A stretch of 64,000 nucleotides of DNA from positions 1 through 64,000 of the forward strand of contig CBFHMG010000007.1 of NCBI GenBank assembly GCA_965656935.1, in the 5' to 3' direction. Within the stretch, counting starts at the first letter, position 1. Each line of letters begins with the position of its first letter. Below, one piece after another: positions 51,878-62,060 of this stretch. The notes under the pieces are model-generated. The model saw only the letters and a program-made list of their open reading frames with translations, did no database searches and had not been told where the DNA came from. The stretch is from M30B80 sp965656935. Its GTDB lineage: Bacteria; Pseudomonadota; Alphaproteobacteria; Rhodobacterales; Rhodobacteraceae. The position numbers were made by a program, and so were the translations under genes.

Positions 51878-54800
51878 CTACCCCTTCACCTGCACTGCCA
51901 GATCGCGGGCGATGGCGAAGGCGCCTTTGATCTTGTCGGCATCCTTGGTCCAGTCGCGGCGCAGGATGATCTTGTTATCCTTGACCTTGGCCAGCCCCTT
52001 CTGGTCATGCACGAAGGCCACCAAACCCGCGGGGTTGGGGAATTTATCCATATGGAATTGCACCGTGGCCCCTTTTGGCCCTGCATCCAGCTTGGCGATA
52101 TGGGCGCGTTTGCACATCGCCTTGATCCGCACCACCAAAAGCAGCGTGTTCACCTCTTTGGGCAGGCTGCCGAAACGGTCGATCAACTCGGCGGCGAAGC
52201 CTTCGAGATCAACCTTGCTCTCCAGATGGCTCAGGCGGCGATAAAGGCCAAGGCGGACGTCCAGATCAGGCACATAGGCCTCGGGGATCAGCACAGGCAC
52301 GCCCAGATTGATCTGCGGTGACCATTGCCCGTCATCCTCCATAATGCCCTCGCCCTCGCCTGAGCGGATTTTGGCAATCGCCTCCTCCAGCATGGATTGA
52401 TAGAGCTCAAACCCCACCTCGCGGACATGGCCCGATTGTTCCTCGCCCACGATATTGCCCGCGCCGCGAATATCGAGGTCTTGCGAGGCGATGGTAAAGC
52501 CCGCCCCCAAACTGTCGAGGCTGCCCAGAACCCGCAGGCGTTTTTCGGCGGCGGGTGTCAGTTTCTGGCGGGGTTTGGTCGTCAGATAGGCATAGGCGCG
52601 GGTCTTGGCGCGGCCCACGCGGCCCCTGATCTGATAAAGCTGCGCCAGCCCGAACATATCGGCACGGTGGATGACCATGGTATTGGCCGTGGGAATATCG
52701 ATGCCCGATTCCACGATGGTGGTGGCCAGAAGCACGTCATATTTGCCGTCATAAAAGGCGACCATCCGGTCATCCAGTTCACCTGCAGCCATCTGGCCAT
52801 GCGCGGCGATATAGCTGATTTCGGGCACCTGTTCTTGCAAGAAGGCCTCGATCTGGGGCAAATCCTCGATGCGCGGCACCACATAAAAGCTCTGCCCGCC
52901 GCGATAATGCTCGCGGAGCAGTGCCTCGCGGATGGTGACGGTGTCAAACTCGCTGACATAGGTGCGAATAGCGAGGCGGTCGACAGGCGGCGTGCCGATC
53001 ATGCTAAGGTCACGCACCCCTGAGAGCGACATCTGCAAGGTCCGCGGGATCGGCGTGGCCGAGAGCGTGAGAACATGCACATCCGAGCGCATTTCCTTGA
53101 GCCGTTCCTTGTGGTTCACGCCAAAGCGCTGTTCCTCGTCAATCACCAAAAGCCCGAGGTTTTTGAAACGTATCCCCTTGGCCAGCAGCGCATGGGTGCC
53201 GATCACGATATCCACGCTGCCATCAGCCATGCCCGCTTTGGTATCCGCGGCCGCCTTGGTGCCGACAAAACGGCTGAGTTGGCGCACATTGATTGGAAAA
53301 CCACGGAAACGGTCGGCAAAGGTTTTGGCATGTTGGCGCGCCAGCAAGGTTGTGGGGGCGACCACGGCCACCTGCATCCCCGAGGCCGCCGCGACAAAGG
53401 CCGCGCGCATTGCCACTTCGGTTTTGCCAAAGCCCACATCGCCCACCACAAGGCGGTCCATCGGGCGGCCCCGCTCCAGATCAGCCATCACATCCGCAAT
53501 GGCGCTGAGCTGGTCATCGGTCTCGTCATAAGGGAAACGGGCGCAAAACGCCTCCCACATATCGCCGGGCGGGTCCATGATCGGGGCGGAACGCAATTCC
53601 CGTTCAGCGGCAATGCGGATGAGTTTATCGGCGATCTGGCGAATTCGCTCTTTCAGACGGGCCTTTTTGGCCTGCCACGCCCCGCCCCCGAGCTTGTCCA
53701 GCAGCCCCTCATCATGGCCATAACGGCTGAGCAATTCGACATTCTCGACAGGCAAAAACAGCCTGTCACCGCCTGCATATTCCAAAAGCAGGCATTCATG
53801 CGGTGCGCCTGCTGCCGTGATCGTCTCAAGGCCCATATAGCGGCCAACGCCGTGATCGACATGCACGACCAAATCACCTGCGCTCAGCGATTGCGCCTCG
53901 GTCAGGTAATTCTCGGAGCGGCGCGGCTTCTTGCGCTGGCGGATCAAACGATCGCCCAGAACATCCTGCTCGGAAATCACCGTCAGGCCATTGCCTGTAA
54001 AGCCCTCCTCCAAGGGCCAAACCGCAAGATTGAGGCTGCCCGCCCCGCCAATATCACGCGCGTCACGGATCAGTTTCGCACCAAGCAGGTCCTGATCTTC
54101 CAACAGGCCCTGAAGCCGCTCGCGCGCGCCCTCGGACCAAGAAGCCACAACCACAGGGCCTTGCGATTGGCGTGCTTTAATATGATCGGCCAAAGCCCTA
54201 AAAAGATTGAGGGATTCCTGCTGGCGCTCCGCCGAGAAATTCCGCCCCACGCGCCCGCCTGCATCAATCACATTGGGACCAAGTGCGGCGGGGATCGGCG
54301 CGAATTGCACCATGCGATGCCCTGAAACAGCACCTTCCCAAGCCGCTTCCGTCATATACAGCAATTCGGGCGGCACGGGTTTATAGACGCTGTCCAACCG
54401 CCCCTTCTGGCTGAGCGCTGTCTTGCGCGTATCATATTGATCGCTGATCGACTCCCACCGCGCGATGCGTTGCGGGGTGGATTGATCATCAAGTGTGATC
54501 GTGGCTTGCGGCAGATAGTCAAAGATCGTCTCGAGGCGCTCATGGAAGAAAGGCAGCCAATGCTCCACGCCTTGATGTTTGCGCCCCGCGCTGACCGCCT
54601 CATAAAGCGGGTCATCAGTGCCTGCCGCGCCAAATTCGATACGGTAATTCTGCCGAAACCGCGTAATCGCGGCCTCATCCAGCACAATCTCGGAGACCGG
54701 GGCCAGTTCGATCTGCTCCAGCTTTTCGGTCGTGCGCTGGCTCATCGGGTCAAACCGCCGCGCGCCATCCAGCACATCTCCGAACAGATCAAGCCGGATC

Positions 54801-55315
54801 GGGGCGCTTTCACCTGGGGGCCAGACATCGATGATCCCGCCGCGCAGCGCGTAATCGCCGGGCTCGGTCACGGTCGGGGTTTGCACAAACCCCATGCGCA
54901 CCAGAAATTCACGCAGGCGGGTATCACTGATCTGCCCGCCGACCTTTGCCACAAAGGCCGATGCGCGCAACAAATCGCGCGGGGGCACATATTGCGTGGC
55001 CGCATTCAGCGTGGTCAGAACCACGAATTCCCCTGAAAACCCTGCGGCCAATGCGGCCAGACAGGCCATGCGCGCGGCTGAAATCTCGGCATTGGGCGAG
55101 ACGCGGTCATAGGGCAGACAATCCCAGCCCGGAAAGCGGAGCACGGGCACCGAAGGGTCGAAAAACGCAAGCGCTTCGGCCATTGCGGCGGCGCGTTTAT
55201 CATCGCGCGCGATATGCAAAACGGGGCCTTTTGCCTTGGCCAGCTCTTTAAGGAGCAAACTGGCATCAAAGCCTTCAGGCGCACCGCTTGCGAGGATATG
55301 GGCTGGGTTGGACAT
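51878..55315 (-). CDS. mfd: Transcription-repair coupling factor Mfd
   Basis: Translocase that removes stalled RNA polymerase and recruits UvrA. From the ATG at 55313-55315 it is 1,145 residues: a UvrB-like N-terminal part (about 1-340), the RNA-polymerase-interacting CarD-like domain (GDLVVHVDHGVGRYMGLETI), and superfamily II helicase motifs (DVGFGKTEVAMRAA, VVAPTTLLARQH, VIDEEQRFGV, TLSATPIPRTL, and the RGRVGRAKTRAYAYL segment), then the TRCF C-terminal domain. Upstream in-frame sequence is not Mfd-like and was excluded. Confidence 0.96.
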   Translation of the reverse strand: MSNPAHILASGAPEGFDASLLLKELAKAKGPVLHIARDDKRAAAMAEALAFFDPSVPVLRFPGWDCLPYDRVSPNAEISAARMACLAALAAGFSGEFVVLTTLNAATQYVPPRDLLRASAFVAKVGGQISDTRLREFLVRMGFVQTPTVTEPGDYALRGGIIDVWPPGESAPIRLDLFGDVLDGARRFDPMSQRTTEKLEQIELAPVSEIVLDEAAITRFRQNYRIEFGAAGTDDPLYEAVSAGRKHQGVEHWLPFFHERLETIFDYLPQATITLDDQSTPQRIARWESISDQYDTRKTALSQKGRLDSVYKPVPPELLYMTEAAWEGAVSGHRMVQFAPIPAALGPNVIDAGGRVGRNFSAERQQESLNLFRALADHIKARQSQGPVVVASWSEGARERLQGLLEDQDLLGAKLIRDARDIGGAGSLNLAVWPLEEGFTGNGLTVISEQDVLGDRLIRQRKKPRRSENYLTEAQSLSAGDLVVHVDHGVGRYMGLETITAAGAPHECLLLEYAGGDRLFLPVENVELLSRYGHDEGLLDKLGGGAWQAKKARLKERIRQIADKLIRIAAERELRSAPIMDPPGDMWEAFCARFPYDETDDQLSAIADVMADLERGRPMDRLVVGDVGFGKTEVAMRAAFVAAASGMQVAVVAPTTLLARQHAKTFADRFRGFPINVRQLSRFVGTKAAADTKAGMADGSVDIVIGTHALLAKGIRFKNLGLLVIDEEQRFGVNHKERLKEMRSDVHVLTLSATPIPRTLQMSLSGVRDLSMIGTPPVDRLAIRTYVSEFDTVTIREALLREHYRGGQSFYVVPRIEDLPQIEAFLQEQVPEISYIAAHGQMAAGELDDRMVAFYDGKYDVLLATTIVESGIDIPTANTMVIHRADMFGLAQLYQIRGRVGRAKTRAYAYLTTKPRQKLTPAAEKRLRVLGSLDSLGAGFTIASQDLDIRGAGNIVGEEQSGHVREVGFELYQSMLEEAIAKIRSGEGEGIMEDDGQWSPQINLGVPVLIPEAYVPDLDVRLGLYRRLSHLESKVDLEGFAAELIDRFGSLPKEVNTLLLVVRIKAMCKRAHIAKLDAGPKGATVQFHMDKFPNPAGLVAFVHDQKGLAKVKDNKIILRRDWTKDADKIKGAFAIARDLAVQVKG

Positions 55316-55383
55316 GGAGGCGTGAGGTATAGGCCCTGCCCCCCATGTCAAGGGCCGAAAGCGCCGCGTGCAGGCCGCGGAGT

Positions 55384-55899
55384 TTAGAAATAGGTGGTAT
55401 TCACATTGACCCACATGCCCCAAAGCGCCGTGAGCAAGATGAAAGCCGCCCCGAGCATTTGCACTTTGAAGCGGAACCAGCGCAGGCGCTCGGTCAGGTT
55501 CTCATAGCCCTCGGCACGCAGGTTACGCGCCACAACCGCCGAGATCAGCGCCACTAAATTCATCGGCAGGATCAGCAGGAACAGGGCTTGGCACAGCTCA
55601 ATTCCGTAGAGAAAGCCGAGCAATCCAAGCGCCGAGAGGACAAACCCTGTCACCCCCACCATCACGGTGCCCGAGGCCTCGACGATGCCAAGGGTGCGGT
55701 TCACGAAAATCTCGGCCAAGACGCGGATATCGGCCTCGCTTTGCGCATCGCCCTGCCGCGCGCGCACGATCATATCGGACGGCACCCCCATCACCCAATT
55801 GCTCAGCGTGGACCACATGACGGCCAGCGCGATCCAATACCAGATGCTGGAGAAAGACCGCAGGTCGATGACATCACGGGCAAGGTCTATAAAATTCAA
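55384..55899 (-). CDS. Conserved four-helix membrane protein
   Basis: 171 residues with hydrophobic segments at about 17-37, 77-97, 100-120 and 148-168; no enzymatic motif. I recall homologues in Rhodobacterales annotated as a component of the SufBCD complex, but nothing in the sequence supports that and no suf genes are near. It lies upstream of mfd on the same strand with a 68-nt gap, possibly co-transcribed. Function unknown. Confidence 0.75.
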   Translation of the reverse strand: MNFIDLARDVIDLRSFSSIWYWIALAVMWSTLSNWVMGVPSDMIVRARQGDAQSEADIRVLAEIFVNRTLGIVEASGTVMVGVTGFVLSALGLLGFLYGIELCQALFLLILPMNLVALISAVVARNLRAEGYENLTERLRWFRFKVQMLGAAFILLTALWGMWVNVNTTYF

Positions 55900-56050
55900 T
55901 GTGATGCGCTCCAGGCCTCAAAATTTATGCTCAAATCGTCTTTGATGCGGACCTTATTCGCGCTTTAAGGCGGTTTCCAGCCTTGAGATATCATCTCTCA
56001 TCTGCCACGCCTGTAACCCAGAGAGTTTTTCGAAGGTAAAGAGCATCGCC

Positions 56051-57049
56051 ATGAGCACCAATCAGGCCCCCTATCCGCTGACCCGATTTCGCCGCCCGCG
56101 CGCCACACAGGCCCTGCGCAATCTGGTGCGTGAGACCGAAATTTCAGTGAATGATCTGATCTGGCCTGTCTTCGTGCGCGATGGCGAGGACGTGGTCGAG
56201 CCTGTCTCCTCCATGCCAGGTGTCAACCGCTTGTCGATCGATAAGGTGGTCGAGGCCGCGCACGAGGCCGCAGGTCTTGGCATCCCCGCGATCTGCCTTT
56301 TTCCCTATACCGATGCCTCGAAAAAGACTGAAACCTGCGAAGAAGCATGGAACCCCGACAATCTGTCCAACCGTGCAATCCGCGCGATCAAACAGGCCGT
56401 GCCCGATATCGCGGTCATGACCGATATCGCGCTCGATCCGTATAATTCCAACGGCCATGACGGGATCGTGCGCGACGGGATCATCGTGAATGACGAAACC
56501 GTTGAAGCCTTGGTCAAAATGGCTCTGGCACAGGCTGAAGCGGGGGCGGATATTCTTGGCCCCTCGGATATGATGGATGGCCGCATTGGTGCGATGCGGG
56601 CCGCCTTGGAGGGCGCGGACCATACGCATGTGACGATCATGTCCTATGCCGCGAAATTCGCCTCGGCCTTTTATGGGCCTTTCCGCGATGCGGTCGGGGC
56701 CTCGGGCGCGTTGAAGGGCGACAAGAAAACCTATCAGATCGATCCTGCCAATCGCGAGGAAGCGCTGCGCTGCGTGGAACGGGACCTCAGCGAAGGCGCG
56801 GATATGGTCATGGTCAAACCCGGCCTGCCCTATCTTGATCTGTGCCGCGAGGTCAAAGACCGCTTTGGCGCGCCGACCTTTGCCTATCAGGTCTCGGGCG
56901 AATTCGCGATGATCAAGGCGGCTGCTGCCAATGGCTGGATTGATGGCGAAAAAGTCATGCTGGAAAGCCTGATGTCCTTCCGCCGCGCAGGCTGTGACGG
57001 TGTCCTGACCTATTTCGCCCCCGAAGTTGCGCGCATCCTCAACCGCTAA
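56051..57049 (+). CDS. hemB: Delta-aminolevulinic acid dehydratase (porphobilinogen synthase)
   Basis: Condenses two ALA molecules to porphobilinogen for heme, B12 and chlorophyll-type tetrapyrroles. The 332 residues show RPRATQALRNLV near the start, the substrate-binding region SYAAKFASAFYGPFRDA, the Schiff-base lysine in ADMVMVKPGLPYLDL, and FAYQVSGEFAMI. Length and motifs fit the family. Confidence 0.97.
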   Translation: MSTNQAPYPLTRFRRPRATQALRNLVRETEISVNDLIWPVFVRDGEDVVEPVSSMPGVNRLSIDKVVEAAHEAAGLGIPAICLFPYTDASKKTETCEEAWNPDNLSNRAIRAIKQAVPDIAVMTDIALDPYNSNGHDGIVRDGIIVNDETVEALVKMALAQAEAGADILGPSDMMDGRIGAMRAALEGADHTHVTIMSYAAKFASAFYGPFRDAVGASGALKGDKKTYQIDPANREEALRCVERDLSEGADMVMVKPGLPYLDLCREVKDRFGAPTFAYQVSGEFAMIKAAAANGWIDGEKVMLESLMSFRRAGCDGVLTYFAPEVARILNR

Positions 57050-57251
57050 AGGCTTTGCCTTGGCCTACCCTCCTGCGCGCGGCTCACGGCAACTGTGCGA
57101 AACGCAGGACTGCGCTGATCGGCAAGAAGTCGCACCCAAGTCGGTTTTTGGCATGACAATCGGCTGGAAAAGGCCTAAACTCGTGGAAATCTTGGGCAAA
57201 AGACCCGAGAACCCCGAGGCATGACCTGAAATTTTTGAGGCGTATGAGCAG

Positions 57252-57809
57252 ATGACCCAGTTTTCGCGGCGTAATTTCGTAGTAGGAGCGGCAGCCCTGC
57301 CGCTTGTGGCAGCTTGTGGCAATGGCGTGAATTCGCGGGCCTCGCAGCGCATTGATGCACGCGTGGATGCCGCCGTTGATTTCATGTATGACGAAGTGCC
57401 TGGCACGCAGGAGCTGGCTTTTAACGCCGCAGGCATGTTGGTTATGCCCCTGATTACCGAGGCCGGTCTTGGCATTGGCGGCTCATTCGGGCGCGGCGCG
57501 CTCAGGATCAATGGCGCAACGGTTGATTTCTACTCGGCGGTGGCGGGCAGCTTTGGCCTGCAGATCGGCGCGCAGCAATATGCCCATACCTTGTTCTTCA
57601 TGACGCAAGACTCGCTGTCTGAATTCCGTTCCTCGAATGGATGGGCCGTGGGCGCGGATGTGCGCTATGCGATCAATACACGCGGCGGCTCCTTGGGGAT
57701 TGATAGCAACACCCTGAGCGATCCCGTTATCGCCGTGGTTTATGGCCAAGCGGGCCTGATCGCAGGCGCCTCGCTTGAGGGGATGCGCTATACGCGGATC
57801 ATCCCGTAA
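57252..57809 (+). CDS. Exported SYLF (YSC84-like) lipid-binding protein
   Basis: 185 residues. The N terminus is Tat-like (SRRNFVVGAAALPLVAACGN) and also ends in a lipobox-type VAAC, so the mature protein may be a lipoprotein. The SYLF domain (about 50-185) includes GMLVMPLITEAGLGIGGSFGRGAL and VYGQAGLIAGASLEG, with glycine-rich membrane-interacting segments. SYLF proteins bind phosphoinositide or other lipids in eukaryotes; the bacterial role is unproven. It lies about 200 nt after hemB. Confidence 0.82.
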   Translation: MTQFSRRNFVVGAAALPLVAACGNGVNSRASQRIDARVDAAVDFMYDEVPGTQELAFNAAGMLVMPLITEAGLGIGGSFGRGALRINGATVDFYSAVAGSFGLQIGAQQYAHTLFFMTQDSLSEFRSSNGWAVGADVRYAINTRGGSLGIDSNTLSDPVIAVVYGQAGLIAGASLEGMRYTRIIP

Positions 57810-57918
57810 CAAATTCGATATTCGATGTTTTGGGCGTGCGGAGTGCTTTGCAATCCGCGCGCCTTTTCTTTAGCACAGATCATAACTCAAACGCTCATTT
57901 CTGAAGAAGACCGACTTT

Positions 57919-60387
57919 ATGACCATTGCCCTGCGCTGGCTCCTCAGACTTGTAACCGCGACCCTTATTCTGACTGTTCTCAGCGGAGCGGTGGTGTGGT
58001 GGATGGCATCACGCTCCCTACCTGATTTCGAGGCGGATTGGACGGTTCAGGGCATCACCGCCCCTGTCGAGATTGTGCGCGCGCAATCCAGTGTGCCGCA
58101 TATTTTCGGCGAAACCGATGATGATGTGCTCTTCGCGCTTGGCTTTGCCCATGCCCAAGACCGCCTTTGGCAGATGCTGATGATGCGCCGCACCGCGCAA
58201 GGGCGTCTGTCCGAGCTGTTTGGGCCGCGCACCCTGCTGGCTGATGACTTGCTGCGCCGTCTTGACCTTGATGGTTATGCCAGCCGCTCTGTGGCCGCCC
58301 TCGACCCTGAGACGCGCGCCTCGCTTTCCGCCTATTCGGCAGGTGTGAATGCATGGCTCGGCCTTGTCAGCCAAGAGGCTTTGGGGCGCGGCGCGCCCGA
58401 ATTGTTCCTGTTCGAGCCTGAAATCGCCCCATGGCGGCCTGCCGATAGCGTGGCGGTCAGCTTTGTCATGGCCCTGCAATTGGCGACCCATCACGAAGAA
58501 GAGGTGCTGCGCGCGCGAACTTCGCTGGCGCTTGGCGATCCAGCGCGGCTGGCCGATATCATGCCCGATGCGCCCGGAACGGGTGTGGCGGCCCTGCCTG
58601 AATATTCCAGCCTGTTTGACGCGCCCCTGCCCCGCTTTGCGGCCAATACCAGCCCGCCTGCCGACCCGCTCTACCCGACCCGCCCACGCGGGCTTGGCGG
58701 GGCCTCCAATGTCTGGGCGGCAGCGCCTGAGCGTTCCGCTGCGGGCGGCGCGCTTTTGGCCAATGACCCGCATCTTGGCCTCAGCGCCCCAACCATCTGG
58801 TATCTGGCCCGTTTGGAGCTGTCCTCAGGCGGGGTGATTGGCGCCACAATCCCGGGCATGCCCGCCATTATTGTGGGCCGTTCCGAGACTTTGGGCTGGG
58901 GTGTCACCGCCGCCTATATGGATGACATGGATTTCTTCGTGGAACAGGTGAACCCTGACAATCCCGAAGAATACCTGACCCCCGACGGCTATGCCCGCTT
59001 CGAGACCCGCCGCGAGATCATCGAAGTGGCCAATGGCGCGCCCGTAACCATCACCTTGCGCTGGACGGAAAACGGGCCCGTCATTCCCGCCACGCATTGG
59101 AATTTGGGCACTATCACGCCCGAGGGGCATGTGATGGCCCTGTCATGGACCGCGTTGACCGATGCCAATACCTCGGTGCAAGCGGGAATGGAGCTGATGC
59201 GCGCCCAAAATGTCGGCGAGGCCTTGCAGGCAGGGCGCGATATGGTGGCCCCTTCGCAGAACCTTACGGTGGTGGATGGGCAAGGCAATATCGCGCTGCA
59301 AACCATTGGCCATATGCCGCGCCGCATGGCGGGGCACCAAAGCCAAGGGCGGATCCCCTCGCCGGGATGGATCGCGGAAAACCGTTGGCGCGGGGTGAAT
59401 ACCTATTCCGCCAATCCCCGCTTCCTCAACCCCGAGGGCGGGCTGGTTGGCAATACCAATAACAAGACCATTGATCGTGATTTCCCCCTCCATGTCAGTT
59501 TTTCTTGGGGCGATACGCAGCGTGTGACCCGTTGGGAGCGCCTGATGCAAAGCCGCCTTGTTCATACCCGCGACAGCTTTATCGATGCGCAGCTTGATAC
59601 GGTCTCGGCGGCGGCTGTGAATGTGCTGCCCGTGATCGCGCGTGATCTGTGGTTCACGGGGCAAACCGCGCCCGATGGCACCCCTGAGCGCCGCCGCCAG
59701 CGCGCGCTTGCCCTGCTGGCGGAATGGGATGGCGATATGAACGAGCATCTGCCCGAGCCGCTGATCTATGCGGCGTGGATGCGCGCCCTGCAACAACGTC
59801 TGATCCGCGATGATCTGGGCCCGCTTGCCGATGAATACTGGCAATATGAGCCGCTCTTTCTTGAAAGGGTCTTCCGCGATATCGATGGTGCCTCGGTCTG
59901 GTGCGATATCCGCCAATCCTCGGTGATCGAGACCTGCACCGATATCGCAAGAACGGCGTTGGATGACGCATTGCAAGAACTTGAAGAAGCCTATGGTCCC
60001 GCCTTGGAAAGCTGGCGTTGGGGTGCGGCCCATGAGGCGGTGCATGCCCATCAGGTTCTGGGCGATACATCGCTGTTTTCATGGATCGTGAATATCACCC
60101 AGCCCACAGGCGGTGGCGATTTCACCCTGAACCGCGCGGCCACCTCGGGCGAAGGCCCCACCCCCTATCGCAACACCCATTCCGCGGGCTATCGCGGGGT
60201 GTATGACCTTGCTGATCCCGACTCGAGCGTGTTCATCACCGCAACAGGGCAATCGGGCCATCCCTTCAGCCGCCATTATGATGATCTGGGCGAGCTGTGG
60301 CGGCGCGGGGAATATATTCCGATGTCGCTGGACCCCGATCTTGCGCGCGCGGGTAATCTCGGTGTGAGCACGCTTACCCCGCGCTAG
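57919..60387 (+). CDS. Penicillin acylase family Ntn-hydrolase
   Basis: 822 residues: an N-terminal signal or membrane anchor (about 10-32), then the alpha chain (VPHIFGETDDDVLFALGFAHAQDRLWQM) and a beta chain beginning at the catalytic Ser263 in GGASNVWAAAP. This serine would be exposed by self-cleavage after Ala262. NDPHLGLSAP, MPAIIVGRSETLGWGVTAAYMD and the QPTGGGDFTLNRA segment are typical. Homologues include acyl-homoserine lactone acylases and penicillin G acylases; the substrate here is not determined. It stands convergent to hflX. Confidence 0.88.
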   Translation: MTIALRWLLRLVTATLILTVLSGAVVWWMASRSLPDFEADWTVQGITAPVEIVRAQSSVPHIFGETDDDVLFALGFAHAQDRLWQMLMMRRTAQGRLSELFGPRTLLADDLLRRLDLDGYASRSVAALDPETRASLSAYSAGVNAWLGLVSQEALGRGAPELFLFEPEIAPWRPADSVAVSFVMALQLATHHEEEVLRARTSLALGDPARLADIMPDAPGTGVAALPEYSSLFDAPLPRFAANTSPPADPLYPTRPRGLGGASNVWAAAPERSAAGGALLANDPHLGLSAPTIWYLARLELSSGGVIGATIPGMPAIIVGRSETLGWGVTAAYMDDMDFFVEQVNPDNPEEYLTPDGYARFETRREIIEVANGAPVTITLRWTENGPVIPATHWNLGTITPEGHVMALSWTALTDANTSVQAGMELMRAQNVGEALQAGRDMVAPSQNLTVVDGQGNIALQTIGHMPRRMAGHQSQGRIPSPGWIAENRWRGVNTYSANPRFLNPEGGLVGNTNNKTIDRDFPLHVSFSWGDTQRVTRWERLMQSRLVHTRDSFIDAQLDTVSAAAVNVLPVIARDLWFTGQTAPDGTPERRRQRALALLAEWDGDMNEHLPEPLIYAAWMRALQQRLIRDDLGPLADEYWQYEPLFLERVFRDIDGASVWCDIRQSSVIETCTDIARTALDDALQELEEAYGPALESWRWGAAHEAVHAHQVLGDTSLFSWIVNITQPTGGGDFTLNRAATSGEGPTPYRNTHSAGYRGVYDLADPDSSVFITATGQSGHPFSRHYDDLGELWRRGEYIPMSLDPDLARAGNLGVSTLTPR

Positions 60388-60408
60388 CGGGCGGCTGAGG
60401 TTGAGGCG

Positions 60409-61701
60409 TTACAGACGCTCGAACACCTCTTGCTGGCGGTCTGTCCAATTGACCGTCAGATGGGTGCTCTGCTCGCCCTGCTCCTCGGCCTCGACAACGC
60501 CCTGCTCATAGAGCCATGCGCGTTTGCGCCCCTCACTATGGGTCAGGTCCAGCTCGCTGATATGGCGCGGCGGCGAGAGCAGGCCTTTGACCGCGCCAAG
60601 AAGCTGGTCCAGCCCCTCGCCCGTGATGGCCGAGAGCGCGAAGACCTCGTGTTTGCGCTCGGCCGTATTGACCAGCCCGCCGCGCGCCTCCTCCGAGAGA
60701 AGATCGATCTTGTTCCAGACCTCGATCATCGGCGTGTCACGATTGACCCCGAGATCGGCCAGAATAGCCTCGACATCGCGGGCCTGTTCGGCGGTTTCTT
60801 TATGGGCGATATCGCGCACATGCACGATCAGATCGGCATCCAGCACTTCTTCCAATGTCGCGCGAAAGGCCGCCACAAGCTGGGTGGGCAGATCCGAGAT
60901 AAATCCAACCGTATCCGACAGGATGACCTCGGTCCCATCAGGCAGTTTCACACCGCGCATGGTTGGGTCCAGCGTGGCGAAAAGCATGTCTTTCGCCATC
61001 ACCTCTGCGCCCGTTAGACGGTTGAAAAGAGTGGACTTTCCCGCATTGGTATAACCCACAAGCGCCACAATCGGAAATGGCACTTTCTTGCGGGCCGAGC
61101 GGTGCAGGCTGCGGGTTTTCACGACCTTGGCCAATTGCCGACGGATGCGGTTCACCGCGTCATCAATCGCGCGGCGGTCCGCCTCGATCTGGGTTTCCCC
61201 CGGACCACCCACAAAGCCCAAACCGCCCCGTTGGCGTTCCAGATGGGTCCAAGCGCGCACCAAGCGGGTGCGTTGATAGCTGAGCGCTGCCAATTCGACC
61301 TGCAGCACACCTTCGCGCGTCGCGGCGCGATCGGCGAAAATCTCCAAGATCAGGCCGGTGCGGTCCAGCAATTTGACCCCCCATGCCTTTTCGAGATTGC
61401 GTTGCTGCACAGGCGTCACATGCCCGTCGATCAGGACAAGACCTGCCTCAGCCTCTTCGATCTGCTGCTTGATCTCTTCGATCTTGCCGCTGCCAAATAG
61501 ATAGCCTGCATGCATTTTGGGAAGGCGCACGACCTGAGAGCCCACAACCTGAAGGCCAGGCAAGGCTGCGGCCAGTGCCACGGCTTCGTCGAGTGCGGGG
61601 CCTGCATCGCGCCGCGTTCGGTCTGAGGTGATATCGGGATGAAGAACGACCGCCCGCGTCGGGTCCTCCTCCGAGGTCCCGGTCAGCAGTTTGTCGCTCA
61701 C
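60409..61701 (-). CDS. hflX: GTPase HflX
   Basis: 430 residues. The N-terminal HflX domain (about 1-195) ends with the RNA/ribosome-binding segment (ERQRGGLGFVGGPGETQIEADRRAI), followed by a GTPase domain: GYTNAGKSTLFNRL (G1), DPTMRG, DTVGFISDLP (G3) and NKIDLL (G4). HflX splits or rescues stalled ribosomes. The start overlaps the hfq stop (ATGA), the usual hfq-hflX arrangement. Confidence 0.95.
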   Translation of the reverse strand: MSDKLLTGTSEEDPTRAVVLHPDITSDRTRRDAGPALDEAVALAAALPGLQVVGSQVVRLPKMHAGYLFGSGKIEEIKQQIEEAEAGLVLIDGHVTPVQQRNLEKAWGVKLLDRTGLILEIFADRAATREGVLQVELAALSYQRTRLVRAWTHLERQRGGLGFVGGPGETQIEADRRAIDDAVNRIRRQLAKVVKTRSLHRSARKKVPFPIVALVGYTNAGKSTLFNRLTGAEVMAKDMLFATLDPTMRGVKLPDGTEVILSDTVGFISDLPTQLVAAFRATLEEVLDADLIVHVRDIAHKETAEQARDVEAILADLGVNRDTPMIEVWNKIDLLSEEARGGLVNTAERKHEVFALSAITGEGLDQLLGAVKGLLSPPRHISELDLTHSEGRKRAWLYEQGVVEAEEQGEQSTHLTVNWTDRQQEVFERL

Positions 61702-61931
61702 TCTTCCCCGTCGTAAAGGCTGATTGGCTGCGCAGGCATTACTGTCGAGATTGCGTGCTTATAGACCAGTTGAGACTGTCCATCGCGGCGCAGCAGGACG
61801 CAAAAATTGTCAAACCACGTGATCACACCTTGCAGCTTGACGCCATTGATCAGAAATACCGTTGCCGGAACCTTGTTCTTACGCACATGGTTGAGGAAGG
61901 CATCCTGAAGGTTTTGCTTGCTTTCGGCCAT
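61698..61931 (-). CDS. hfq: RNA chaperone Hfq
   Basis: 77 residues matching the Sm-like Hfq: KQNLQDAFLNHVRKNKVPATVFL, LINGVKLQGVITWFDNFCVLLR (Sm1) and LVYKHAISTVMP (Sm2). The hexamer binds A/U-rich RNA and pairs sRNAs with mRNAs. It overlaps hflX by 4 nt (ATGA). Confidence 0.97.
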   Translation of the reverse strand: MAESKQNLQDAFLNHVRKNKVPATVFLINGVKLQGVITWFDNFCVLLRRDGQSQLVYKHAISTVMPAQPISLYDGEE

Positions 61932-62060
61932 TTTATTTTCGCCTTGTCATTGTTCGCACCGCTTAGCGCGGCATTTTGCGCTTAAGGCGTAATATGTAGC
62001 GACATTTGAATAAATTCCACCCCGAATGGCACCGTCAGCGTGGAAAATGCGACAAATGCA

